Assembly (NCBI RefSeq): GCF_950295315.1
Contig: NC_080164.1
Location: 7,820,082 to 7,884,081, forward strand
Direction of reading: 5' to 3'
Origin: Erinaceus europaeus
Lineage: Eukaryota > Chordata > Mammalia > Eulipotyphla > Erinaceidae
DNA: 64,000 nt
Below are positions 11,312-21,640 of this stretch, piece by piece; the first letter of the stretch is position 1; every line of letters starts with the position of its first letter. A model generated the notes under the pieces. The model saw only the letters and a program-made list of their open reading frames with translations. It had not been told where the DNA came from and ran no database searches. The position numbers were made by a program, and so were the translations under genes.

Positions 11312-12224
11312 AATCTGGATAGCATTTCTGAATAATATCTGAAAAAAATTACAGACTTTTATATAAGGAATAGAGAGATTGGATATGTTTTGTTTTTGGA
11401 CACTTTCTATGTGCTACTTAATAGTTCCTTCTGCCATAAATTTGGACAGCAATGGATAGTAAATTACAGAAACAATGCAGTTTGTACCTGCTTTTCTCAC
11501 TCCCTCGTCACTTTATTGAGCGGTTAATGGTTTACAGTGCAGTTGTTGACACATGTCATTCCTGTGTTTTAAAAGTATACACCAGGACTCAGAGTAAACT
11601 TAGTCTTGACTAATATGTAGGTGTGGGATTGAATAACGTCTTGTCTCAGGGTAGACTGATTCACTCAAACTATTACCTTCTTTATTCCATTGATGAGAAA
11701 ATGATTGAGAAGTTCATCAAGGTCCCTCCATCAGCAGATTCAGGTGTCCTGAAGAGCTTTTCTCTAGTAGGAAATCAAGTACCAAAGAATATAGATAATG
11801 GGCATGAAGCTGTGCTTATGCAATTAAAATTTTAACACCTCTCCCTCGTTTGTTTATTGCAGAATGTGTTTTGTTTTCTAAACCAAAAATGAAAAAGTAG
11901 TCAAATTCGGTCACCCTAAGGACTCTTGGCTATCTATTGCTGCTTTTCGCATAAATCCTGTTAGATCGACTTTGCAAGCACCCTGAAAATCAACTGCCAC
12001 TTAGAAGCTATGCCACAAATTCAGATAGTGTGTGCTGTTGTGACTGGATTGTCCATAGAAAGTTTTCCAAAAGTCTGTTATGAGAGAAAAGTTGTGTGAG
12101 AACTCCTGGCTAGCTGCCCTATTTTATACAGTAAGCTAAACCCTAGGGATAATGGGATTGGCATTCATTTAAAACTCTTCCAAGAAGTTTGCACTTCTTT
12201 AAATTAATTAAAGTAAGTAAATAA
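11312..12224. other. Single-copy interval with old L1 and MIR traces
   Basis: 11505-11580 resembles the minus-strand terminus of a hedgehog L1 3' UTR ('gttaatggtttacagtgcag'; compare 30385). The rest is unremarkable apart from the MIR listed separately. Confidence 0.4.
11665..11760 (-). mobile_element. MIR fragment
   Basis: 'ccattgatgagaaaatgatt' followed by 'gttcatcaaggtccctcc' matches the minus-strand MIR core (a gatgagaaaactgaggc then aacttgcccaaggtc pattern). Confidence 0.6.
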
Positions 12225-12365
12225 ATAGTCTTTGGCCAAGAAAATAGTTGTGTGTGACCCAGATTTGAGCCCAACTGCCAGCACACTGAAGGGAGCGTGG
12301 TGCAGTGGTTTCTTTCACTCTCTCTGCTTCTCTGTCTCTATATCAAAAAAAAAAAAAAAAAAGCT
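12225..12365 (+). mobile_element. Old SINE (E type)
   Basis: 'ggccaagaaaatag' start, 'gacccagatttgagccc' box B-like segment, 'tttctttcactctctctgc', 'ctctgtctctatatc' and a pure poly(A) tail at 12345-12362. Confidence 0.7.
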
Positions 12366-13784
12366 AATTAAGGTCAGTATAGACCTCCTACAATATCTCA
12401 TTCAAAGGTGTCTTTTATAAAAACTAGCCTTTGAGATTGTTAAGCACTTAATGTATACAACAGGAAACAGAACTCACAGACTAGTCTTCAAGAAATAATC
12501 CTTCAGGTATTGATAGCTGAGAAGTCAGAGGTTTCAGAAGCCTTAGTCTGCTTTATATATATATTTGTAAGTACTGAGAATGCCCCTAAATATGGTCGAG
12601 GCCTTATCCTTCCTCTAAGAAACATGAGGCACCCCCTGCACCGTGAGCTGCATAGCCTGAACTTGGGGCTGTATTGGCTGCTTTTCTTCCCTCTGTGTAA
12701 TAATCTGAAGGTTGCATTCATAACATCAGTGACTAGAAACTCCAGTGCCTGTGCTTGGCACCAAAAATGGCATGTTGGTAATTACCTCTGGTCTGAAGAA
12801 TGAGTAGCACAGGATGCCTGTGCCCTGCTCAGTAGGAGGCCTTCTCTCCCAAGCAGAGTAAATTGGCATCTGTCTTTGGCTTAGTTCAGAAAGTGGGTTT
12901 CCAAGCCAACCATGAGCAGTCTCTAGAGCATTTTCCGAGCCAACTTCTGGTGGGGTATTGGGCTCTGGTGTATTCCGAAGAGAGCAGTTGGCATTCACAA
13001 AGAATGAGTACATTTGTAAACCACAGTCACATAAGTGTGAAGCGAACCAAGGCAACTGCCAGCAATGGCTTGTGTGTGGACTAGGCTAGCAGGCAGTGGC
13101 ATAGACTGGAGCTGTGGGTGTCAGAGTTGCAAAGGACTTCAGTATCCAAAGGAAAAAGTCCACCATGATGAAAGAGGATAAGCAACTTTGTTCAAGGTCA
13201 GTCAACCCTCAAATGGCAGATATGGGAAAAGAAGCCTTGCCCACCATGTCTAATCTCTGTCTAGGTGTCCTCAATTGCACCAAGGGTTCTTGGGTTCCTC
13301 GTTTGTACAATCTGGCAAATGCCTAACGTAACCACAGGGTATATATCGATGTGAATGTCCTACATAGAGGTTGATCTTCAACAAACGTTTAACAGCTTTC
13401 TTACTATTAATTTATTGCCCCCTTGAAGACCTTATAGTTCATGACTGTGACTTCCTGCCATACTCATGCTGGTGTGGTTATACATTTTCATACAAGTAAA
13501 AAATGGATGGTGTTACACACCAGGCATAAGCTTCTGCCACAAAATTCACCAATTGGCGTATAAAAGAGGAAATGACCCACATAGAAATGGTCTTTATTTG
13601 ATGTCATAACGTAAGCCTTTGCACTTCTGCAATATAGAAACACCATAGATATACCACACAGGACAATACTAGAGCCTTATTGAGAGTGTTTCCTCTTTGA
13701 ATTCAAACAAGTCACACATGTGTGATTTCACCACACTCAAATTAACTTTTTTATAATTTTTTGATGTTGTCATATATGTCATAC
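12366..13784. other. Single-copy interval
   Basis: About 1.4 kb, repeat-poor apart from the MIR at 13155-13235. Overlapping frames of 97 and 109 codons at 12510-13055 have no recognisable family. It is moderately GC-balanced around 12580-13100 and AT-rich after 13380. Confidence 0.4.
13155..13235 (-). mobile_element. MIR fragment
   Basis: 'gatgaaagaggataagcaac' then 'tgttcaaggtcagtcaaccc' and 'tggcagatatgggaaaag' follow the order of the minus-strand MIR core. Confidence 0.55.
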
Positions 13785-14368
13785 TTTTTTTTATTTATAA
13801 AAAGGAAACACTGACAAAAAACATAGGATAAGAAGGGTACAACTCCACACAGTTCCTACCACCAGAACTCCCGTCCCCTCCCCTGATAGCTTTCCTATTC
13901 TTTATCCCTCTGGGAGTATGGACCGAGGGTCATTGTGGGATGCAGAAAGTGGAAGGTCTGGCTTCTGTAATTGCTTCCCCGCTGAACATGGGAATTGACA
14001 AGTCGATCCATACTCCCAGCCTTTCTCTCTCTTTCCCTAGTGGGGTGGGGCTCTGGGGAAGCGGGGCTCCAGGACACATTGGTAGGGTTGCCCAGGGAAG
14101 TCTGGTTGGCATCACAGTAGCATCTTGATCCTGGTGGCTGAAAGAAGAGCGTATAAAGCCACATTGTTGACTAATCATGAACCTAAAGGCTGGAATAGTG
14201 CAGAATAAGATTTGGAGATCTCTGTTTTATAGACAGTTAGTAGGACTATTTTAGTTATATTCCAAAGGGCCCATGACTATACTAGTGTTTTTTTGGTTTT
14301 GGTTTTGGTTTTTTCCTGAGCCTGACATCTGATATGCAGGAGGATCCAAGTTATTGTCTGGGGAGATG
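13785..14368 (-). mobile_element. H element, cut at its left-hand sequence by an LTR element
   Basis: T-rich end near 13785, then the H block up to 'ttattgtctggggagatga' at 14368. There the other copies continue with 'tgtcatggctgg' but this one switches to unrelated ERV-like sequence. Confidence 0.85.
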
Positions 14369-14846
14369 AATTGACTTTTTCATGTAGACAGAGAGAAAGA
14401 GAAACAGAGAAGTGCCGGGATAGCCTGAAGGTGCTTCTTCCTGAGCAAGTGCTCTCTGGGTTGGAGAGAACTCGACTGGAGCCAGCCTAGGCTGCTGCGT
14501 GGGAGAGGGATCAGGAACTCCTGCAGGGCTAGTGTCACAGGAGAGAGACTCTGGGAGCCAGAAGGCAATCCAATATTTAATCAGAAAAGCATTTGTATTT
14601 ATACTCGCCAAGAAGGAAGTAGTAGGGTGGAAAACAGGATGTGACGTAGAGAGGGTGGAGCGAAAAGAGAGTGCAAACTAGTGGTGGAAAACAGGGTGTG
14701 ACTAGGAGAGGGGGTGGAGCAAAAAGAGAGTTTGAACCAGTGGGATTAAACCAGTGCCCTGCAGGCAGGGCGGTTCTCAGGTAAAGCAGTGATTATGTAA
14801 ATAAGCCACAGTGTTAAGCAGGGGGGAGCTGGCATACTCCCCAACA
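14369..14846 (-). mobile_element. ERV LTR (class II-like) with short adjoining segment
   Basis: Read on the minus strand the LTR begins TGTTGGGGAG (ending at 14846). It has a TATA box (reverse complement of 14595-14604), an ATTAAA signal (14576-14581) and a U5-like segment with 'cactagccctgca'. The likely 3' LTR edge is near 14522; 14369-14521 may be leader or a fragment. U3 contains a 57-bp tandem duplication (14628-14741). The U3 sequence is shared with the LTR at 38136-38410. No canonical primer-binding site was found and no viral gene is present. Confidence 0.72.
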
Positions 14847-15274
14847 GAGAAGGAGAAAGAAAACAGCTTTGGTTACCATTTTATCTGGGATGGAAACTGG
14901 CATGATTACCCAACCACTTCGTGAAATGTCTGTTACGCTGAGAGTGGTTGCTGAAGAAATTCTTGTTTCTGGAACCCGCACCAGTCAGGCCGGCCAGCAT
15001 GGTCACAGCAGGTCTGCAGATGAAGCCCAGTGTGCCTTTCACACTCATTTTCTCCCCTCTGCTCCTCAGACCTCCCACCAGACAGGCGGCTTTTCTGAAG
15101 TGACTGCAAAGGAAAACACATGCAGGCAGATTAGCCATAAGAGCATGTGGAGGAGGGGAGAAGGCTGTGCATCTAAAGGAGATAACTTCTGATGATATTA
15201 GAGGCAGTAATTTTAAAAGAGCTTTAGAAATGTAGACTATTGTAAGAGCAGTTCAGAAGCAACCAACAAGTCTT
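14847..15274. other. Single-copy interval
   Basis: It contains a 107-codon plus-strand frame (14869-15192) and an 85-codon minus-strand frame over the same bases. Neither resembles a family that I know. No repeat is recognised. Confidence 0.4.
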
Positions 15275-15456
15275 CCCCACCTGCAGGGGGCGTCGCTTCA
15301 CAGGCGGTGAAGCAGGTCTGCAGGTGTCTGTCTTTTTCTCCCCTTCTCTGTCTCCCCCTCCTCTCTCCATTTCTCTCTGTCCTATTCAACAAAGACAACA
15401 TCAATAACAACTACAACAACAACAAAAATAAATTAAAATAAAATTTGAAAAAAAGA
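15275..15456 (+). mobile_element. SINE-A, 5'-truncated
   Basis: It starts inside the body at 'tccccacctgcaggggg', then 'cacaggcggtgaagcaggtc', CT-rich middle, 'caacaaagacaacatcaat' and an AAAATAA tail. Confidence 0.9.
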
Positions 15457-15461
15457 AGAAG

Positions 15462-15700
15462 AACTCATGTTCAAATCCCCGGTCTCTACCTGTACAGAGG
15501 AAGCTTTGTAAGCAGTGAAACAGTGCTGCGGGTGTCTCTTCCTTTATCCTTCTCTAACCCCCCCCCTCCAAGTTTTTCTGTTTCTATCAAAAGGGAAAAA
15601 GAGGAAAAAATAAAAGGAAAAAAAAAAAGGCTTCCATGAAGGATGAATTCATGTAGGCACTGAGCCCCAGCAATAATCCTGGAGGTAATAAAAACTAAAA
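15462..15700 (+). mobile_element. SINE-B with C-tail, 5'-truncated
   Basis: It begins near box B ('gttcaaatccccggtctc'), then 'agtgaaacagtgctgcgggt', a CT-rich middle with a C-run at 15560-15566, an A-rich segment and the C-tail 'ctgagccccagcaataatcc'. It directly follows the SINE-A. Confidence 0.8.
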
Positions 15701-15939
15701 CTGAAATATATATCTGGCATTTATGTTAATAAACTGAAAAGGTATATCTGAAAATCTGATCTGAAACATACAATGGAAAAATTTGTTTACAACACAGAGC
15801 AAGAACTCACTGGTGACTCAAGTCAACAACTCGATGTGCCAACCCTTCCTATTTTATTGCTGTTAGTAAAATTGAATCACAGTAAGCACAACCAAGTTTT
15901 ATGTATGACTCAAAGGATGTAAGACCCCAAATAAAAAAG

Positions 15940-16095
15940 CTGGGAAACAACACAGCAGCTTACACAATAAACTTTCATGCCTTAAGTTCAGTGGTCTCAG
16001 GTTCAACCCTAGACACAACCATATGTCAGAGCTGAGCAGTTCTCCATGGTTAAAAACAACAACAACAGCAACAAACAATAGCACTACCAAGTATA
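15940..16095 (+). mobile_element. SINE-D
   Basis: 'gcagcttacacaataaactt'...'catgccttaagttcagtgg'...'caggttcaaccctagacaca'...'gtcagagctgagcagttct', ending in an AACAACAAC tail. Compare 63055-63200. Confidence 0.75.
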
Positions 16096-16171
16096 ATTCT
16101 TGTGGCATATCTCAGCTTCAGGTGCCTACTGAAATATTCACAAATGGAATGGTCAAACATTTTATTTGTAA

Positions 16172-16367
16172 AATGCCTTTTTATGTTAGATAGAAATAGC
16201 CAGAAATTGACAGGGAAGGGAGTGATAGAGAGGAAGAGAAACAGAGGTATCTGTAAAGCTGTTTCACCACTCACAGTTTTACCCCTGCAGGTGAGGACTG
16301 GAGGCTCGAGCCCCATTTCTTGTGTAACATGTGTGCTCAACCAGTAGCATCACCACCTGGCTCCCTA
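16172..16367 (-). mobile_element. SINE-B
   Basis: T-rich end, 'gccagaaattgacagggaag', GA-rich segment, 'gtttcaccactcacag', 'ccctgcaggtgaggact' and the head 'gcatcaccacctggctccc'. Confidence 0.85.
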
Positions 16368-16375
16368 TCTAAAAG

Positions 16376-16447
16376 TGCCTTAATGAATGAATCTTTGGAC
16401 TTTCAAGCATCAGTTTCTAAGTTCAATCCCCAGCATCACATTGTCTG

Positions 16448-16487
<40 letters not shown>

Positions 16488-16500
16488 ACTCTTTTATTCA
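16376..16500 (+). mobile_element. SINE-D-like relic with (TC)n tract
   Basis: 'gactttcaagcatcagtttc'...'gttcaatccccagcatcac' followed by a pure TC run (16450-16484). The microsatellite sits where a SINE CT-rich region would be. Confidence 0.5.
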
Positions 16501-16663
16501 TAAGTGAATACATTCAAATTCCCTGATGCAACTAGGAGGAACAAACAGGACTTTAACTTGACAAATGACTTTGGTGGTGGTAGTATGAGCAAAGGAACAG
16601 AGTGAGGAAAGCATTCTTATCCTACTTTAGTTTCATCCTGTATCAGAGAAAGGAAAAACAGGA

Positions 16664-16666
16664 CTT

Positions 16667-16717
<51 letters not shown>
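16664..16717. repeat. (TCTG)n(TC)n compound microsatellite
   Basis: Four to five TCTG units run into a TC array. Confidence 0.95.
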
Positions 16718-16720
<3 letters not shown>

Positions 16721-17282
16721 AGGCTGAACTTCCTCTGAAATAAAAATATGCCTCCAGGAATGGGACAACTTCATACTCCAAGTAGGGCTAGACCTGCTTC
16801 CAAAGTTCTGGCAAACAGGGAACAGGGAGGTTGGAGGTGGTCTGCAGAGATAATTTAGGGATGTTTCGGGGAAACACCACTGAGAAGAGCTCCATGGACT
16901 TTGGCTTCAGGAGTCGGAGCAGAAGTCATAGCAGAACACCACAAGCGCCTCTTTACTTCTCCATACATCTCTCTTCAGAAAGGCTGTGAAGCAGCTGGTC
17001 AGAGGCATGTGAAGACCATGTGAGGAAAATGGAAAAGTAGACGCAGAAAGCCAAACTCACATGCAAGAAGGAGATACGTAATGAGTCAGCCAAGTCTCGC
17101 GATCGCATGGGCTCTGAGATTCCTGGCACCACAGATCAAATGGGACACTTGGTGAGTTGTATGCTTCTGATCCTCAGAACGGAAGAAACAAATCTTTATT
17201 TTTCTTGGTATGGAATTATAAACTCTGCTTCTCAAGTGAGTCATTATATAAGGGGCAGTGAACAAGAACTGTATGGGCATGT
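16718..17282. other. Single-copy interval
   Basis: About 560 bp of balanced composition with no recognised repeat or coding family. Confidence 0.4.
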
Positions 17283-17296
17283 AAAAGTGGATTATT

Positions 17297-17594
17297 ATTA
17301 TTTTTTAATTTTGTTTAATATTTATTTTATTTATTTATTCCCTTTTGTTGCCCTTGTTGTTTTATTGTTGTAGTTATTATTGTTGTTGTCGTTGTTGGAT
17401 AGGACAGAGAGAAATGGAGAGAGGAGGGGAAGACAGAGAGGAGGAGAGAAAGATAGACACCTGCAGACCTGCTTCACAGCCTGTGAAGCGACTCCCCTGC
17501 AGGTGGGGAGCCGGGGTTCAAACTGGGATCCTTATGCCGGTCCTTGTGCTTTGCTCCACCTGCGCTCAACCCGCTGCGCTACAGCCCTACTCCG
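17297..17594 (-). mobile_element. SINE-A, full length, young
   Basis: Complete copy from a poly(T)-rich tail to the head 'ctgcgctacagccctactcc'. It is flanked by a perfect 14-bp target-site duplication 'aaaagtggattatt' at 17283-17296 and 17595-17608. The body is close to the other well-preserved A copies, so it is probably recent. Confidence 0.96.
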
Positions 17595-17762
17595 AAAAGT
17601 GGATTATTTTTTAAGTGAAGGGCTTGAATCACAGTCTTCTCTGGGTAGTCATAGGTCCTCTCTTTTCCTATGTTCTTAAAAAATTGAAATTACAATATTT
17701 CCTTTATTTTCTGGTTTGAAATATAGGTTGGTGTTAACAAACTTATGACTCACTTCCAAAAA

Positions 17763-17990
17763 TTTTTAAATGTTTTTATTTATTGATTGACTGATTATAT
17801 GAAAACACAGAGAGAAACTGAGATGGAATGGGGAGATAGACAGAAAAACAGAGAGATACCTGTAGCCCTGTAGCCCTGCTTCACCACTCCTGAAGCTTTC
17901 CCCTGCAGGCGGAAACCAGGGGCTTGAACCCAGGTCCTTGCACACTGTAATGTGTGCGCTTAACCAGATGTGCCACTACCTGGCCCCTAC
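17763..17990 (-). mobile_element. SINE-B, full length
   Basis: 'atttattgattgactgatta' tail, 'cagagagaaactgagatgg', a duplicated 'gtagccct' unit, 'gcttcaccactcctgaagct', box B reverse complement 'gcttgaacccaggtcc' and head 'tgtgccactacctggcccc'. Confidence 0.92.
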
Positions 17991-18069
17991 CCTCCAAAAT
18001 TTACAAACTATAATGTTCATTTCCAGAATCTCAGAAGATGTCGTTACTTGGAAGCTTTTTCCTTTTGTT

Positions 18070-18424
18070 TGTTTTTGGAGAGATAGTCAAGTTAAACTAA
18101 GACTATCAGGATGACCTTTAATATAACGGTGCACTGACAAGGAGACATTTGGTCGTAGAAGCACACAGTGAGAGTGCCGCAGGAATATGCAGCTAGAAGG
18201 CATCAGGATACATCTCTAAGCCAAGAAGGTCAGAGATTGTCAGTTAACTACCAACAGTTAGGCAAGAAGAAATCTCCTTTCACTGTTGCAGAAGGAATTA
18301 AGCCTGCCAACATCTGGATCTGAGTCATCTTGCATCCAGAACTGCTAGATGATAAATTTCTGTTGTTTAAGCCTCTCAGTTTATGGTTCTTCTTTATAGC
18401 AGCCTTAGGAAATAAATACATGGC
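18070..18424 (+). mobile_element. ERVL-MaLR LTR (MLT1-type), 3' part
   Basis: It ends with the recognisable MaLR 3' terminus: 'catccagaactgctagatga' followed by 'taaatttctgttgtttaagc', 'ctcagtttatgg' and 'tagcagccttaggaaata'. Upstream 'gtcaagttaaactaagacta' and 'gaaggcatcaggatacatc' align in order with the body of such LTRs. No flanking internal region is recognised. Confidence 0.8.
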
Positions 18425-19261
18425 TTGTTATTTTTTGCAGGCAAAAGGGTTCTCCAGTTCAGCTTCTCCTGACAATAAACATTTCTGATTAAGACCTAAA
18501 TAGAAGATCCTCGATATACACTTAAAACTAAAAGAATGGGGCCAGGGGCATGGTGAGGATAAGCCCAAGAAGAGTGTATGATTTAGAGCACTTTCCACCA
18601 CTGTCCACCTTCCCCATCAGGCCTCAAAGGACCTGATTCATCCATTAAAAATCCAAATTTCTACAACAGAATTTTCACATTTTCTTTGGTCTCGTCTGCA
18701 TTTATATTGGTTCCCCCTTTATGACGAGAATCCAGAAACCAGAAAGAACTGGCCCTGGACCAAATGTAAATAAAACTTGAAATCTCTGTTACTTACCTGA
18801 TCCCTAATTAGGAGGAAGAAAGGCCTGAGCCCAGGATTTTGCCAACACAGGTAATGTTGCTGCTTGGTTGCAGCAACCCCCTTTATGATCTAGCGGGAAT
18901 TTGCCAAGTAGTTGCTTGGTGTCACATTTATGGGGTTACTTAACAATCTTTTGTGCAGAATTTTTGAAGACTTGCTTAATGGACTTGCTCCAGAACTAGA
19001 TTCTTGGGGTCCACTGCACAGTGTTTTAATGAGGTCAAAAGGTAAAAGTCTGCCTCCTAGCTAACCTCTCCTATCTTCACTGATGCTTCTCCTCTCTCTG
19101 CTGACATGTGTCTTTCCCTCTAGGGGATTACTGCTCTTCTAACAAATAAAACTTCTACTTAACTCACTATCAATATTTTTGTGAGTACCTACCTTTGCCC
19201 TGAACTCTCCTGGGCATGGATTTGAGCTTCCTGGCACTGAAAACTTTAAGGAAATAAGAAA
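18425..19261. other. Single-copy interval
   Basis: About 840 bp. 'aacaaataaaacttct' near 19141, after a CT-rich stretch, hints at a degraded LTR polyadenylation region, but no LTR ends are visible. Confidence 0.35.
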
Positions 19262-19282
19262 TGTGTGTGTGTGTGTGATAGT

Positions 19283-19317
<35 letters not shown>
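19262..19317. repeat. (GT)n microsatellite
   Basis: Two GT runs split by 'gatagtg'. Confidence 0.95.
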
Positions 19318-19424
19318 TCTTAAATGACAACTTCAATGACAAACTCATCACAAAATTCCAATATCTGTAAGCCAGAAAGTAGCCCACCTGGTCTGATATA
19401 TTCCTTAGCCCACTTTCAAATCTT

Positions 19425-19556
19425 GGAACCATGTAAGAGTGTTAGAGCACAGAAGGTAACTGGAGTGCTGTGGTATCTCTCTGTGTGTCTTTTTCTATGT
19501 ATCTGAATGAAAAAAAGATCAGCCTAGAAGTGGGGCACCTGCACAAGACCCCAACA
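19425..19556 (+). mobile_element. Old SINE (E type)
   Basis: 'gtgctgtggtatctctctgt', 'ctatgtatctgaatgaaaaa', then 'agcctagaagtggggcac' and 'gcacaagaccccaacacc'. This resembles the end of an E-type SINE with a C-tail-like extension. Confidence 0.5.
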
Positions 19557-19689
19557 CCAAGGAATTGTATACAAATCATTTCCAACAACCTTCTGAAATG
19601 CCAGAACCAAGTTCTACCCCACCAACATTGGCCCCAGTATAAAGTCACACCTTTGTGAGCTGGGCATGTACTTGTGAATGAACATCTCC

Positions 19690-19985
19690 GGTGTGGATGT
19701 GTTCTCTGACTTTTTGGAGGGCATCACACCCCACTGTGTTCTCACTGTTGGGCGTAGTGGAACCTATTGTGAAACGTCTTTTTTAGCTCTGTCTTACTGT
19801 ATCTACTGTTGTATCTATTGGATCGACCTTCTCGTGGTGCATCCCGTGAGTACCCATTCATTGGGGAAACTGAAGATCCTTCCTAGCTGACTGAATCTAC
19901 GTGGATCCCAGTCACTTTCAAAGCCATTTAACTGGCTACGGAAGAAGGGCAAACGCTAGAAGAAGAACTGTATCTACTCTCTTGC
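19690..19985 (+). mobile_element. L1 3' UTR fragment
   Basis: 19815-19960 is the reverse complement of 30545-30715: 'ggatcgaccttctcgtggtg', 'catcccgtgagtacccatt' and 'gggcaaacgctagaagaag' occur in both. The orientation is set by the poly(A) end of the 30.4 kb copy. The part upstream of 19808 is less certain. Confidence 0.75.
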
Positions 19986-20255
19986 ATGCTCTCATTTACC
20001 TGAGCATCATCTTAGGTCACATGAGATGGAACACCAGAAATGAATAACTCAGGGCAAAACAAAGCCTGGTTCTTTCCTCAGACACTCATGTCATCTTGGT
20101 CAAATTATCCTCTAATAAGTGTAAAATTTATGGCATAATGCCATCTTTTTATCCTTCAGATCATATAACCGCCATTCACTGCCTTTCTTTTGGATCATAC
20201 AAGTTTTTTTTTTATTTTATAAATCTCTATATGTTTATTTTAATTAACTTGATAT

Positions 20256-20580
20256 GTTAATTGCCACCAATGCTATCCTTGGGGCTTGATGCCAACAAGA
20301 TCAATCCACTGTTCCCGGTGGCCTTTTTTTTTCTTCTCTTTCTTCTTCTACTTTCTTTTCTCTTTCCTTTTTCTCTTTTTTATTTTTTCTTTCCTTTCTT
20401 TTTTCATTTGACAAGGCCTAGGGAAACAGAGGTGAGAGAAGGAGAGGGAGGGAGAGAAAGATGGAGGGAATTGTAGTCTTGCTTCAGGCCTCATCAAGCT
20501 TCCCTTCAGCAAGTGAGAACTGGGGCTTTGTGCTCATGGTAACATGTGAATCAAACTAGTGCACCTCTACCCAGCCCCCA
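20256..20580 (-). mobile_element. SINE-B with C-tail and CT-rich expansion
   Basis: It begins with the reverse-complement C-tail ('ttgccaccaatgctatcctt', 'ccactgttcccggtggcc'). A TTTC-rich tract follows (20320-20410), then the GA-rich segment and the head 'gtgcacctctacccagcccc'. Confidence 0.8.
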
Positions 20581-20654
20581 ACCTACATATCCTTAAAGGT
20601 ATGTGTGCATTCATGTATACATGTGTTGGTATTCTTCATAGTGGTTTCGTCCCC

Positions 20655-20922
20655 TTCCCATCTCTAGTTGATTGTGGTTTAGTCCTGCTAGTTTGGCGGC
20701 CCACTTGTCCCTGCCCCAGGAAGGAACCCTGACAGAGTTCCAGAATGACAGAGTTGGAGAGTTCTTGGCACCGCCGCAGGGAAGGAGGCAGGAGAGTTCT
20801 GTTTGGTGATTAGTTTGGGTTAGTTTATGAATCGTTGTTCCTGAATAAAGAAATACAGCTTCCCTGCCCAGCTGTGTGTCTCTGGTCGTCTCTGTTACCC
20901 ACCCGTGAAGCTAGCCCGGCCA
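20655..20922 (+). mobile_element. ERV LTR, class II-like
   Basis: An AATAAA signal at 20844-20849 is followed by a U5-like segment ending 'acccgtgaagctagcccggc' + 'ca' at 20922. That U5 end is nearly the same as that of the LTR at 38136-38410 ('gcccgtgaagctagcccagca' when read in sense). The left edge is uncertain, no target-site duplication was found, and no clear primer-binding site follows. Confidence 0.6.
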
Positions 20923-20964
20923 GCTGGAGCCTCCGAAAATAAACAACATACGTGCATGTATGCA

Positions 20965-21098
20965 TGCATATGGAAAATAAATACCAGACTACTGCTCTAT
21001 TCTAGCCTAAGCTGGGTAGCAGGTATTGAACTTTCAACCTTAGGGAGCTTCAGTGTACAAGCCTGTTACCCTACTGCTTCATTAGCTCCCTGCCCACA
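20965..21098 (-). mobile_element. SINE-D
   Basis: 'ctaagctgggtagcaggtat', 'tgaactttcaaccttaggg', 'gcttcagtgtacaagcctgt', 'cattagctccctgccc': the order of a reverse-complemented SINE-D. Confidence 0.65.
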
Positions 21099-21640
21099 TA
21101 AACATATTTGTAGTTGTTTTACAGTATTTTTCAATGTAGGGGCATAGTTTCATACCTGTGTATGTGTTCTTTATTAACCATACCCACCACAAAATTTCCA
21201 GTGCCATCACAATGGAGACCACTTTATTTCCTCATGCCCATCACTATTCTGTCTGACAATGGCCATACATTTCACAGAAACTAAGAGCTAGTTGTTGTGT
21301 TGTTGTTGCCACTTAATCTCCCGGATTGCCCTGGCAGTTGTACCACTTACCCATCTGGCTCAATACCACGCAGTCATAATCAAGGTGGCCACATCCAGGG
21401 ATATGTGACCTGCTGTCCTCAGACCAGACCTTTAGTCTTTCTACTTCCTACCAGGTCTTTGGAATGAGTCCCACACCCTGAATAACTTGGTTAGGGCATG
21501 TTTATATTCCCTTCATAGGAGTGACTAAAGGATTCTAGATGTTATAGAATGAAATAAAATGACTTTAGATGTCAAGTGCTTGTACAAGTACATGGATACA
21601 GTGAGAGAATAGCAGCAAGCTTTCATGCAATGTAATGCCA
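21099..21640. other. Interval with possible old L1 3' end
   Basis: 21115-21235 ('gggcatagtttcatacctgt'...'cccaccacaaaatttccag'...'ctcatgcccatcactattc') resembles the minus-strand 3' end of an old L1. The rest is unassigned. Confidence 0.4.

Noticed and set aside
14869..15192. 107-codon frame in single-copy DNA
   Set aside because: An 85-codon frame on the opposite strand is equally open and no family is recognisable; no splice or promoter evidence.
18740..19160. Possible LTR ending near 'aacaaataaaacttct'
   Set aside because: No boundaries, target-site duplication or related copy could be seen.
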